The position numbers were made by a program, and so were the translations under genes. A DNA stretch of 10,567 nucleotides from positions 1-10,567 of the forward strand of contig JANQGC010000139.1 of assembly GCA_028277515.1 (NCBI GenBank). Direction: 5' to 3'. Positions 1 to 7,545 of the stretch are shown here, piece after piece. This stretch comes from Anaerolineae bacterium. Its GTDB lineage: Bacteria; Chloroflexota; Anaerolineae; Promineifilales; Promineifilaceae. The stretch's first letter is position 1, and each line of letters opens with the position of its first letter. The notes under the pieces are model-generated. The model did not search any database and had not been told where the DNA came from. It saw only the letters and a program-made list of their open reading frames with translations.

Positions 1-453
1 CGGTTGGACGACTGGCGCACCAGCATTGAGCCGCTGCGCGAGGTGATGCGCCAATATGACGGATCGGCCGACCGGGGCAAATGGGATCGCGGCAACAGCA
101 CCAACGACTGGCAGCCTAGCCGCGAGCACAGTATTGAGGAACTGCCCATTGCCCTGGGTTTCCTGGTTGTGGCCGGTGGCGATTTTGAGAAAACGATATT
201 TGGCGCTTCCAATTACGGCCGTGACAATGATTCCATCGCCGGTATGGGTGGCGCGATTGCCGGGGCGCTGCATGGTTCAGAAGCGATCCGGGTGGAGTGG
301 ATGGAGACCATCAACACAGCCAACCGCATCGATCTCATGCCCGTCGCCCAGGATCTGACCGCCCTGGTTATCCGCTTACAGCAGGTGCAATTGGCCGCAG
401 TGCAAAAACGGAATGAGGCTTTTTCATTCCTGTTGAACGGCAAGGAAAGATAA
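1..453 (+). CDS. ADP-ribosylglycohydrolase family protein, C-terminal part (5' end outside window)
   Basis: The frame is open from the first base, so this is the C-terminal 150 or so residues of a longer gene; the TTG at position 4 should not be taken as its start. The segment G-R-D-N-D-S-I-A-G-M-G-G-A-I-A-G-A-L-H-G (about 213-276) matches the second metal-binding signature of the ARH family, usually GGDTDTIA, with both aspartates and the hydroxyl residue kept. The preceding 'IEELPIALGFLVVAGGDFEKTI' type helix pair is also as in the family. Members hydrolyse the N- or O-glycosidic bond of ADP-ribose or related ribosyl compounds using two Mg ions in the cytoplasm. The stop lies one base before the CoA-transferase start, and a ribokinase sits downstream in the same run, so a catabolic role releasing a ribosyl sugar fits better than nitrogenase regulation. 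That role is inference; the family assignment is firm. Confidence 0.85.
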   Translation, partial: RLDDWRTSIEPLREVMRQYDGSADRGKWDRGNSTNDWQPSREHSIEELPIALGFLVVAGGDFEKTIFGASNYGRDNDSIAGMGGAIAGALHGSEAIRVEWMETINTANRIDLMPVAQDLTALVIRLQQVQLAAVQKRNEAFSFLLNGKER

Positions 454-454
454 T

Positions 455-1639
455 ATGCCCGCCCCATTGGCCGGTGTCCGGGTCCTGGACCTCTCACGCA
501 TGGTCGCCGGGGGCATGCTGGGCATGCTCCTGGCCGATTTCGGCGCTGATGTGCTCAAGGTTGAACAGCCCAGCGTGGGTGATCCGCTGCGGCAGTGGAA
601 GTCGAAGGGGCAACCGTTCTGGTGGCGGGTTTACGGCCGAAATAAGCGTCTGATCACCCTGAACATCAAGTCAGACGAAGGTCAGAAGCTGCTGAAAAGG
701 TTGGCCCAGGGATCAGACTTGATGGTGGAGAGTTTTGTGCCCGGAACCCTGGAACGTTTTGGCCTGGGGTGGGATGTGCTGCACGGCTGGAACCCCAAAT
801 TAATCCTGCTGCGCATCTCCGGCTGGGGACAAAGCGGTCCCAAGGCACAGAGGCCCGGTTTCGGCACCTTGATTGAAGCGGCCAGCGGATTTGCCATGAT
901 GAATGGGGAGAAAGATGGGCCGCCCATCGTGCCCGCTTTCCCTTTATCTGATATGACGACTGCCTTGATGGCTTGTAACGGGGCGATGTTCGCCCTTTAT
1001 CATCGCGACCGGCACGGCGGTGAAGGGCAGGTGATCGATGCCTCATTGTTTGAGAGTTTGTTTACGCTGCTCGGTCCATTGGCCGCTGAGTATGCTGCTT
1101 TCGGCACGATTCGCGTGCGTCATGGCAGTAAATCACAAAACTCGGCTCCACGTGGCACGTATCAAACCAGGGATGGGAAGTGGCTGGCGGTCAGCGCCTC
1201 GACGCCGGTCATGGCCGAACGATTTCTCAAGGCTTATGGATTGGAGCACCTGCTGGATGATCCCCGGTTCGCCAGCAATGAGGCGCGAGTGCATCATATC
1301 ACCGAATTGGATGGGCTGGTTGTGGAGGCGATCCGCTCGCGAAGCCTGGATGAGAATATGGCGCTGGTTGAGAAGCATCAATTAACGGCCGTTCCTGTGC
1401 AAAGCATCGCCGACATTGAAAGAGAACCGCACTGGCAGGAACGCCAATTGACGGTTGAGGTCTCTGATGATGAGGGGGCGCTGCGCATGCAGAATGTATT
1501 TCCCAAATTGGTGGAAACGCCTGGAGCGATCCGCTGGCCTGGACGGTCGTTGGGCGCTGATAATGAGGCCATTTACGGGGCAGAACTGGGGCTTTCTGAA
1601 GACGAAATTGCAAAACTGCAAGAGGAAGGGGTAATTTGA
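455..1639 (+). CDS. Class III (CaiB/BaiF-type) CoA-transferase
   Basis: A complete 394-residue protein, the usual length for this family. The N-terminus (LAGVRVLDLSRMVAGGMLGM, then LLADFGADVLKVEQP) is the classic start of family III transferases. The segment around residues 162-200 (FPLSD, then GGEGQVIDASLFES) contains Asp166, which aligns with the catalytic aspartate that forms the acyl-anhydride intermediate in formyl-CoA transferase. These enzymes move CoA between carboxylic acids, typically as intertwined dimers in the cytosol. A Shine-Dalgarno-like AAGGAAAG at 442-449 sits a few bases before the ATG, one base after the previous stop. The gene abuts a citrate-synthase-fold lyase, which suggests that it makes a CoA ester of a hydroxy acid that the lyase then splits. 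Donor and acceptor acids cannot be read from the sequence. Confidence 0.93.
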   Translation: MPAPLAGVRVLDLSRMVAGGMLGMLLADFGADVLKVEQPSVGDPLRQWKSKGQPFWWRVYGRNKRLITLNIKSDEGQKLLKRLAQGSDLMVESFVPGTLERFGLGWDVLHGWNPKLILLRISGWGQSGPKAQRPGFGTLIEAASGFAMMNGEKDGPPIVPAFPLSDMTTALMACNGAMFALYHRDRHGGEGQVIDASLFESLFTLLGPLAAEYAAFGTIRVRHGSKSQNSAPRGTYQTRDGKWLAVSASTPVMAERFLKAYGLEHLLDDPRFASNEARVHHITELDGLVVEAIRSRSLDENMALVEKHQLTAVPVQSIADIEREPHWQERQLTVEVSDDEGALRMQNVFPKLVETPGAIRWPGRSLGADNEAIYGAELGLSEDEIAKLQEEGVI

Positions 1640-1641
1640 CG

Positions 1642-2421
1642 ATGATGGAAAATAATAGCTGGCGAAGCGGCATCACGGATGTTGCCCAGGGGGCAATCAG
1701 AATCCGCGGCTATGAAGTCACCGACCTGATGGCGCAGGCAGATTTCACGGAGGTCACTTTCTTATTAGTTCGGGCGCGACTACCCCGGACGGGTGAAAAG
1801 CGGCTGCTCAATGCCATGCTGGTGGCCAGCGCCGATCATGGTCCAAAATCACCGTCGGTCGCCGCGGCGCGCATGGTCGCTTCCGGTAACCGGGCGTCCT
1901 TTGAAGCGGCCGTCGCTGCGGGCGTATTGGCCATTGGTGATGCACATGGCGGGGCAGGAGAGGCCTGCATGCAGATGATTGCCGCCGGTTTAGAAATGAT
2001 GCGCGGCCAATCCCTCTCTATCGAGGAGACGGCGGCGCGGGAAGTAGCTCGTATGATAGAAGAAAAAAGACGCATCCCCGGTCTGGGCCATCGACTGCAC
2101 ACGGTAGATCCTCGTTCAGAACTTATTTTCAAAATGGCCAGGGAAGAGGCGGTCAGCGGTGCAGGCGTGCAATATATGGAGGCTCTCGCTCAAGAAGCCG
2201 CGCGGCAAATCCGCCATTTGCCGGTCAATTTGGATGGAGCGATGGCCGCCATCCTGCACGATCTTGGTTTTCCGCCCGTGTGGGCTAAAGCAATTTTTAT
2301 CCTGGGTAGAGTGGCAGGCATCACCGCACATGTACAGGAGGAAACCACCCGCGAAAAACCGATGCGCTTCGGCTCCAACGTCACCTATGATGGTCCCGCT
2401 CCTCGCCACATTGAAGAATAG
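1642..2421 (+). CDS. Citrate-synthase-fold lyase (citryl-CoA lyase-like)
   Basis: About 259 residues, much shorter than true citrate synthase (about 370-440) but close to the citryl-CoA lyase group and to the C-terminal module of ATP-citrate lyase. All three catalytic positions of the superfamily are visible: a His in IGDAHGGAGEA, a His in GLGHRLHTVDPRS, and an Asp in VNLDGAMAAILHDLG. The ending FILGRVAGITAHVQEE is also typical. The family makes or breaks C-C bonds between acetyl-CoA (or propionyl-CoA) and an oxoacid. The start is uncertain: a TTG at 1636 overlaps the stop of the CoA-transferase and has the better spacing from the purine-rich AGAGGAAGGGG at 1621-1631, while ATG at 1642 or 1645 gives an N-terminus more like relatives. 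Either way translation is probably coupled to the gene before it. A small 2-methylcitrate or citrate synthase is the alternative reading. Confidence 0.82.
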   Translation: MMENNSWRSGITDVAQGAIRIRGYEVTDLMAQADFTEVTFLLVRARLPRTGEKRLLNAMLVASADHGPKSPSVAAARMVASGNRASFEAAVAAGVLAIGDAHGGAGEACMQMIAAGLEMMRGQSLSIEETAAREVARMIEEKRRIPGLGHRLHTVDPRSELIFKMAREEAVSGAGVQYMEALAQEAARQIRHLPVNLDGAMAAILHDLGFPPVWAKAIFILGRVAGITAHVQEETTREKPMRFGSNVTYDGPAPRHIEE

Positions 2422-2471
2422 ATTGCTAAATCATTGATTGAGATTCAGGTATGAGCGGGTTATGAGGTTTT

Positions 2472-4580
2472 ATGGAAGGAATATTTTATCCTCCTGACGA
2501 TCCGGCGGAAAGAGAAAGCTGGCTCAATGCGCTGCATCAATGGCGGCAGTCCAGCCGGTTATTGATGGATTATGATGATTCGCTTTATCGTAAAGCGGAA
2601 TTCGCCTGGATCAGGCGCAATTTCGCGCTGGGATTTTTGATGATGTCTGATCTGCAATTTTACGATCCGGCATCCGGCCGGTACACCATTGACAGGCTGC
2701 TGGATGCGGCCGAGGAAAAGTTTGGCGGCTATGACGCGATCATCTTATGGCATGCCTTTCCCAGGATCGGCTTCGATCAGCGCAACCAGTTCGACTTTTA
2801 CCGCCAGAGTCATGGCGGCCTGGCCGGGCTGCGGGGCCTGGTCGACCGCTGCCATGAGCGGGATGTCAAGGTGTACATCGCCTACATGCCCTGGGATACG
2901 GGCACGCGCCGCGAATGGGAGCCGGACATAACCGGCGGGCAAGGATCGGGTGCGCCGCCGCCGGAAGCGGCCGGGGCGCAGCGGCAGCTCCTGGCCGATA
3001 TGGATGCGTTGATCGAAATCGTCACCGCCATTGATGCCGACGCACTGTTTTTGGATACGATGGAAGCCGGGGCGGAGGCGCTGCGCACGCGGCTGGACCA
3101 GGTCCGGCCAGGTGTAGTGCTGGAAAGTGAGGTCATGCTGCCGCTGCAGCACCTCCATTATCATGGTTCCTCCTGGGCGCAGGCGATACCAGCAGGAAGG
3201 GTGCCCGGCGTTCTGCGCAATAAATGGTTTGAACGGCGGCATATGCAGCACCGGATCAAACGCTTGCAGCGCGATCACACGGAAGAACTGCACCTGGCCT
3301 GGATGAATGGGGCGGGGGTGGTCATCTGGGAAAATGTGTTCGGCATCGACCGGCGTTGGTCCCCGCGTGACCGTTCAATTCTCAAGGTCATGCTGCCCAT
3401 TCAACGGCGTTATGCGGCGCTTTTTTCCGGTGAAGGATGGCAGCCCCTAATCCCCATGGATCATCCGGCGGTATGTGCCTCACGTTGGGAGGGAAATGGG
3501 CTGCGGCTTTGGACGTTGTGTAACCAGGCTGAAGAAGAAGTGAGCGTGACCTTGCCCGGTTGGCCTGAGGCAGCGGATCAACATTATTTTGACCTGGTTC
3601 GCGGGGTATCCTTGAAGCCTTCGGCCACCGGTATCAGCCTCTCGCTTCGGCCGCGCGGCGTTGGGGCGCTGCTGGCCGGAGGAGAAGGGGCGCTGGGCGA
3701 TGATTTTGCGGCATTTCTGAAGAATCAGCGCCGAATTGACAGCCTGGCCAATTTTGATCCTGCCCCGCCGGAACATGTCGAAATCTTAACGGAAGTCAAG
3801 CCAACCAGGCTGGTTGCGGCCGCTGCGCTTCCGAAGGATATGGTCTTGATTCCAGCCCGCCGTTTTGAGTTAAATATTAAATTTCGCGTGCGCGCCTGCG
3901 GATTTTATCAGACGCATGGCATCCCGGAGGTCGATGTTCATTTTCGCTTTTTGCACCAGATGCAAGAAGTCAGCCGGCCGGTGGATGTAGCCGCTTTCGC
4001 GCTGGATAAAATACCGGTCACCAATGCCGCGTTCGCTCGCTTTTTGCAGCAAAGTGGGTACCGGCCGGCCAACGCTGAGCAGTTTCTCAAGCATTGGCCG
4101 GATGGACAACTGCCCACGGCGTTGGAAGATCACCCGGTAGTCTATGTCGACCTGGCTGATATGCGCGCTTTTGCGCAATGGGCGGGCAAGCGGCTGCCCA
4201 CGGAAGAGGAGTGGCAGCACGCGGCGCAGGGCTTTGAGGAACGAATTTATCCCTGGGGGGATCAGTTTTTGTATGATCGCTGCAATGGCGGGGCCGGCGG
4301 AATGACGACGCCGGTGAAGGCTTTTCCGGACGGCTGTTCCCCCTTTGGCTGTTTCGATATGTGTGGTAATGTTTGGGAAATGACGGAAAGTGAGCGTACC
4401 GATGGCCAGACGCGATCCTGCATCTTGAAGGGTGGCTCTTATTATGCCGCCCAAGGCTCACAATGGTACACCGATGGCGGCCCGCAGCGCAATGACTTCG
4501 CAGCCAAGATGCTCCTCTCCTTTCCGGGCTGGGATCGCTGCTCGACCATTGGTTTTCGCTGCGCGGTTGACCTGGACTGA
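2472..4580 (+). CDS. Fusion of a glycosidase-like barrel domain and a sulfatase-modifying-factor-like domain
   Basis: A 702-residue protein with two parts and no signal peptide. Residues 1 to about 400 look like a TIM-barrel glycoside hydrolase-like domain: alternating strand-helix pattern, FALGFLMMSDLQFYDP near residue 51, VKVYIAYMPWDTG near 137, then ADALFLDTM (Asp195), VVLESE (Glu218, Glu220) and VVIWENVFG (Glu287), which are candidate acid/base or nucleophile positions at strand ends, followed by a beta-rich segment. From about residue 457 (MVLIPARRFELN) the protein reads as the FGE-sulfatase/SUMF1 fold: KIPVTNAAFARFL, KRLPTEEEWQHAA, GNVWEM at 632-637, LKGGSYY at 653-658 and a terminal GFRCAVD. 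In true formylglycine-generating enzymes the stretch after GGS holds the active-site cysteine pair; here it reads YYAAQGSQWYTDG without cysteine, so that activity is unlikely. A GAGG at 2464-2467 precedes the ATG. The fold of the N-terminal domain and any substrate are inferred; a carbohydrate-acting enzyme is the best guess given the ribokinase downstream. Confidence 0.75.
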   Translation: MEGIFYPPDDPAERESWLNALHQWRQSSRLLMDYDDSLYRKAEFAWIRRNFALGFLMMSDLQFYDPASGRYTIDRLLDAAEEKFGGYDAIILWHAFPRIGFDQRNQFDFYRQSHGGLAGLRGLVDRCHERDVKVYIAYMPWDTGTRREWEPDITGGQGSGAPPPEAAGAQRQLLADMDALIEIVTAIDADALFLDTMEAGAEALRTRLDQVRPGVVLESEVMLPLQHLHYHGSSWAQAIPAGRVPGVLRNKWFERRHMQHRIKRLQRDHTEELHLAWMNGAGVVIWENVFGIDRRWSPRDRSILKVMLPIQRRYAALFSGEGWQPLIPMDHPAVCASRWEGNGLRLWTLCNQAEEEVSVTLPGWPEAADQHYFDLVRGVSLKPSATGISLSLRPRGVGALLAGGEGALGDDFAAFLKNQRRIDSLANFDPAPPEHVEILTEVKPTRLVAAAALPKDMVLIPARRFELNIKFRVRACGFYQTHGIPEVDVHFRFLHQMQEVSRPVDVAAFALDKIPVTNAAFARFLQQSGYRPANAEQFLKHWPDGQLPTALEDHPVVYVDLADMRAFAQWAGKRLPTEEEWQHAAQGFEERIYPWGDQFLYDRCNGGAGGMTTPVKAFPDGCSPFGCFDMCGNVWEMTESERTDGQTRSCILKGGSYYAAQGSQWYTDGGPQRNDFAAKMLLSFPGWDRCSTIGFRCAVDLD

Positions 4581-4597
4581 CTAGAAGAGGGATTCAG

Positions 4598-5509
4598 ATG
4601 AAGGTGATTGTATTTGGCAGCATCAATATGGACCTGGTGGTCACGACGCCCCGCCTGCCGGGGCCGGGGGAAACGTTGACTGGAACATCCTTTGCGACGA
4701 CGCCGGGCGGCAAGGGGGCCAACCAGGCCGTCGCCGCCGCGCGCTTAGGTGCGGAAACGGTGCTGGTGGGGCGGGTCGGCAATGATTCGTTTGCTGAGCC
4801 GCTGTTGGGAAATTTGGCGGGGAACCGGGTGGATGTGTCGGCGGTGCAGGTGGATTCGACCGCCAGTTCCGGTGTGGCCTTCATCGCTGTCGATGCCGGG
4901 GGAGAAAACAATATCATTATTGTTCCTGGGGCTAATAACCAAGTTGATGACACTGATGTCGAACGATTAGCCGAATTGCTCGCGCCGGGTGATATTTTGT
5001 TGTTACAGCTTGAGGTGCCAATAACGGCCGTGACGGCCTCTGCCCGAATGGCATCACAACGAGGGGCGACGATCATCCTCGATCCGGCCCCGGCCCGGCC
5101 TTTGCCGGATGAGCTGCTCGCCCTGGCCGATATCATCACGCCCAATGAGACTGAGGCCGGCATTTTGACCGGCTCGCCGGTTGGGGATGAGAAAGGAATT
5201 GCAACCGCCTTGCATAATCTACACCGGCGAGGTGCAAGGCAGGTCTTGCTCAAGATGGGTGGTGCCGGCGCGGTGTGGAGCGATGGCGAAGCCAGGCAGA
5301 AACTGCTGGCTTATCCGGTAGAGGCCGTTGATACCGTAGCCGCAGGTGATGCTTGCAATGGCGGGCTGGCGGCCGGTTTATGTGCCGGTTTGCCGCTGAT
5401 GGAGGCGCTGCAATGGGGCATGGCGGCGGGAGCATTGGCCACGACCAAACGGGGCGCGCAAGAGGCGATGCCCGATCGGGAGGCTTTGCTGGGGTTGATG
5501 TCAGGATAG
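4598..5509 (+). CDS. rbsK: Ribokinase (PfkB-family sugar kinase)
   Basis: A complete 303-residue PfkB-family kinase. The N-terminal GSINMDLVV with NMD, the first signature PGGKGANQAVAAARLGA (residues 36-52), PNETEA at 182-187 and the second signature DTVAAGDACNGGLAAG (245-260) with catalytic base Asp251 are all present; the AAGD form of the anion hole is the one seen in ribokinases such as that of E. coli. The enzyme phosphorylates D-ribose (or a close pentose or deoxysugar) at O5 with ATP in the cytosol, feeding the pentose phosphate pathway. It starts 17 bp after the fusion gene, with an AGAAGAGGG ribosome binding site at 4583-4591. Being last in the run suggests that it captures sugar released by the ADP-ribosylglycohydrolase or the glycosidase-like protein. 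Exact sugar specificity is not proven. Confidence 0.9.
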   Translation: MKVIVFGSINMDLVVTTPRLPGPGETLTGTSFATTPGGKGANQAVAAARLGAETVLVGRVGNDSFAEPLLGNLAGNRVDVSAVQVDSTASSGVAFIAVDAGGENNIIIVPGANNQVDDTDVERLAELLAPGDILLLQLEVPITAVTASARMASQRGATIILDPAPARPLPDELLALADIITPNETEAGILTGSPVGDEKGIATALHNLHRRGARQVLLKMGGAGAVWSDGEARQKLLAYPVEAVDTVAAGDACNGGLAAGLCAGLPLMEALQWGMAAGALATTKRGAQEAMPDREALLGLMSG

Positions 5510-5638
5510 GGTAGAGATAATAAGTCTTTGATCATCGCCTGTTTTGCAGAGAATGTGGCACCTGATGGTTTATTTGTCAAACGCCCCCCCATTATTAATG
5601 GTGGGTATGCGGCGCGCCCACGGCCCGCGAACAAAGGC

Positions 5639-5644
5639 TATAAT
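5639..5644 (+). promoter_or_regulatory. Putative -10 box (TATAAT) immediately before the K+ channel gene
   Basis: A perfect TATAAT ends only 8 bases before the ATG at 5653. A start site 6-8 bases downstream would fall on or next to the start codon, giving a leaderless or nearly leaderless transcript. Consistent with this, no Shine-Dalgarno sequence precedes the ATG. There is no recognisable -35 hexamer at 16-18 bp (GC-rich sequence there), so the assignment is tentative. The 143-bp gap from 5510 to 5652 otherwise holds only a short hairpin-prone stretch (5586-5605). Confidence 0.4.
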
Positions 5645-5652
5645 CGGCCGCA

Positions 5653-7344
5653 ATGAAATACCTCACCTCCCTCCTGCTGCACTTCTACCAAGACCACGCC
5701 AGCCGCACCAGCCTGCGCTCCCTGCTGCGCTTCTTGGCCGTGCTGGCCGCGCTGATTACCCTCTACAGTGTGCTCTTCCACTTCATCATAGCCTACGAAG
5801 GGCGGGAGGAAAGCTGGATCACCGGTTTCTACTGGACCCTGACGGTCATGTCCACCCTCGGCTTCGGCGACATCACCTTTCAATCCGATCTCGGCCGGAT
5901 TTTCTCCACCGTTGTGCTCTTCAGCGGCATCCTCTTCCTGCTGGTGCTGCTGCCCTTCACCTTTATCGAATTTTTCTACGCTCCCTGGACCAAGGCCCAG
6001 CAGGCGGCGCGCGCCCCGAAAGAACTGCCGGAGGGCACCACCAACCACGTGATCATCATTCACCACGACGCGGTCACTGATTTGCTGATCCACAAGCTGC
6101 AGCAGTATCGTTATGAGTACGTGCTGCTGGTCTCCGACCTGACCGAAGCGCTGCGGCTGCATGACCTGGGCTACAGCGTCGTGCGCGGCGACCCCGATCT
6201 GCCGCAGACTTACCGCCGGCTGCGCGTGGAGCAGGCGGCGTTGTTGGCAGCCACAGCCAATGACCGGCTGAACACTAATGTCGCCTTCACCGTGCAGGAT
6301 GTCAGCGCGGACACGCCGACCATCGCTACGGCCTCCAGCCCCGCCTCGGTGGACATTCTGGAGCTGGCCGGCTGCGATTATGTCTTGCAGTTGGGTAAGA
6401 TGCTGGGCGAGGCGCTGGCAAGGCGCATTGCCGGCGGGCCGTCCGCGGTACATGTCGTCGGCCGATTCGGTGATTTGCTTATTGCCGAGGCAGGCGCGCG
6501 GTTCTCCTGCCTGGCCGGCCAGACCCTGCGCGAGAGCGACCTGCGCCGCCGCACCGGCGTGACCGTGCTGGGCCTGTGGGATCGCGGCGCATTTGCCAAT
6601 GGGGAGCCGGATTTGCGTGTCGAAGAGAAGATGGTGCTAGTGTTGGCGGGCACGGCCGAGCAGTTGGCCCGCTTTGAGGAAACAGTCTATGAGGGGGTCG
6701 AGGCCAGCGAAGGACAGGTGCTGATCATCGGCGGCGGGCGCGTGGGGCGTGCGGCCGGGGAGTTCCTGGCCGAGCAGGGCATGGAATACTGCATCGTGGA
6801 ACAGCGCGCGGACCGAATTCGCCCCGGCGGCAACTATGTGCACGGCGACGCGGCCGAGCGGGAGGTGCTGGAAGCGGCAGGCATCAACGAGGCGCAGGCG
6901 GTGCTGGTGACCACCCACGACGACGACACCAGCGTTTACCTGACCATCTACATCCGCCGCCTGCGGCCCGAGATCCAGATCGTGAGCCGGGCGCGGCTGG
7001 CGCGCAATGTCAGCACGCTGCACCGCGCGGGCGCGGACTTTGTGCTTTCCTACGCTTCAATGGGCGCGGACGCGATCATGAACTTGCTGCAGCGCAGCAA
7101 CATCCTGATGGTGTCCGAGGGGCTGGATGCGTTCGAGGTACAGACGCCGCCTACCCTGGCCGGCAAGACGCTGTCCGAGAGCGACATCCGCGGCCAGACC
7201 GGCTGCACGGTGGTGGCCCTGGAGCAGAACGGCGGGACGATGATCAACCCCGGCCCCGACCAGCCGCTGCCGGCCGCCGGGGAGATCATCCTGATTGGTA
7301 CCGTGGAGGCGCAGGACGCGTTTTTTAGGCAGTTTATGCCGTAG
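5653..7344 (+). CDS. Potassium channel with two RCK/TrkA-like domains
   Basis: A complete 563-residue inner-membrane protein. Residues about 24-46 form a first transmembrane helix, 55-80 a pore region with the selectivity-filter-like sequence STLGFGD (67-73; usual form TVGYGD), and 82-108 a second transmembrane helix. Two cytosolic regulatory domains follow. The first (about 131-345) opens with HVIIIHHDAVTD, which lacks the GxGxxG dinucleotide motif. The second (about 355-475) has an intact VLIIGGGRVGRAAG with an acidic Glu383 at the end of strand two, then a TrkA-C-like tail (about 495-563, ending in an EIILIGT strand). A TrkA-C-like segment also follows the first domain (about 265-335). Family members are tetrameric ligand-gated K+ channels. 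The gene has its own putative promoter, ends convergently with the minus-strand genes, and uses noticeably more GC-ending codons than the upstream operon, so it is probably a separate unit. Confidence 0.9.
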   Translation: MKYLTSLLLHFYQDHASRTSLRSLLRFLAVLAALITLYSVLFHFIIAYEGREESWITGFYWTLTVMSTLGFGDITFQSDLGRIFSTVVLFSGILFLLVLLPFTFIEFFYAPWTKAQQAARAPKELPEGTTNHVIIIHHDAVTDLLIHKLQQYRYEYVLLVSDLTEALRLHDLGYSVVRGDPDLPQTYRRLRVEQAALLAATANDRLNTNVAFTVQDVSADTPTIATASSPASVDILELAGCDYVLQLGKMLGEALARRIAGGPSAVHVVGRFGDLLIAEAGARFSCLAGQTLRESDLRRRTGVTVLGLWDRGAFANGEPDLRVEEKMVLVLAGTAEQLARFEETVYEGVEASEGQVLIIGGGRVGRAAGEFLAEQGMEYCIVEQRADRIRPGGNYVHGDAAEREVLEAAGINEAQAVLVTTHDDDTSVYLTIYIRRLRPEIQIVSRARLARNVSTLHRAGADFVLSYASMGADAIMNLLQRSNILMVSEGLDAFEVQTPPTLAGKTLSESDIRGQTGCTVVALEQNGGTMINPGPDQPLPAAGEIILIGTVEAQDAFFRQFMP

Positions 7345-7545
7345 GGGGGTGGGTCTGGTGGTATGTGTGGAACGGCCGTATGCCTCCTGCTAAGATACAA
7401 ACCGTCACCAATTGTCAATCCGACGCGAAGCGAGTAATCTTATGCATCATTGAGAACGCAAAGATCCTTCACTCCGCAAGCTCCGTTCAGGACGACAAAC
7501 TGGTGTTTCATTGCTCATAGCACAGAGCTTATGATGTGGTATTTC
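7345..7545. other. Non-coding stretch between convergent units
   Basis: Together with the remnant at 7546-7857 this makes a 533-bp region without an intact gene. The 200 bp here contain no plausible coding sequence on either strand and no stem followed by a T-run that would serve as an intrinsic terminator for the channel gene. The only structure is the degenerate inverted repeat at 7412-7498. Confidence 0.6.
7412..7498. repeat. Degenerate inverted repeat (REP/MITE-like)
   Basis: The left arm begins TTGTC at 7412 and ends AATCTT at 7441; the right arm begins AAGATC at 7461 and ends GACAA at 7498. Outer (TTGTC/GACAA) and inner (ATCTT/AAGAT) ends pair perfectly while the middle (GACGCGAAGCGAG against CACTCCGCAAGCTCCG) pairs only with gaps. 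The wording resembles a palindrome I recall from many Chloroflexota and cyanobacterial intergenic regions (GTCATCCTGAGCGAAGCG type); that comparison is from memory, not a search. Confidence 0.5.

Noticed and set aside
3870..4454. Minus-strand open frame of 194 codons opposite the SUMF-like domain.
   Set aside because: The plus strand encodes conserved SUMF signatures here; the antisense product has no recognisable features.
4594..5253. Minus-strand open frame of 219 codons opposite the ribokinase.
   Set aside because: Shadow of the ribokinase coding sequence; Ser/Ala/Pro-rich composition without motifs.
5586..5605. Small hairpin CCATT-att-AATGG with flanking C-run and GGG, considered as a terminator after the ribokinase.
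   Set aside because: The stem is short with a bulge and no T-run follows on either strand.
5638..6453. Long open frame on the minus strand (271 codons) opposite the K+ channel.
   Set aside because: It is antisense to a clearly recognised channel gene, is rich in Gln/Gly/Arg of the kind produced by reading GC-rich codons backwards, and shows no family motif.
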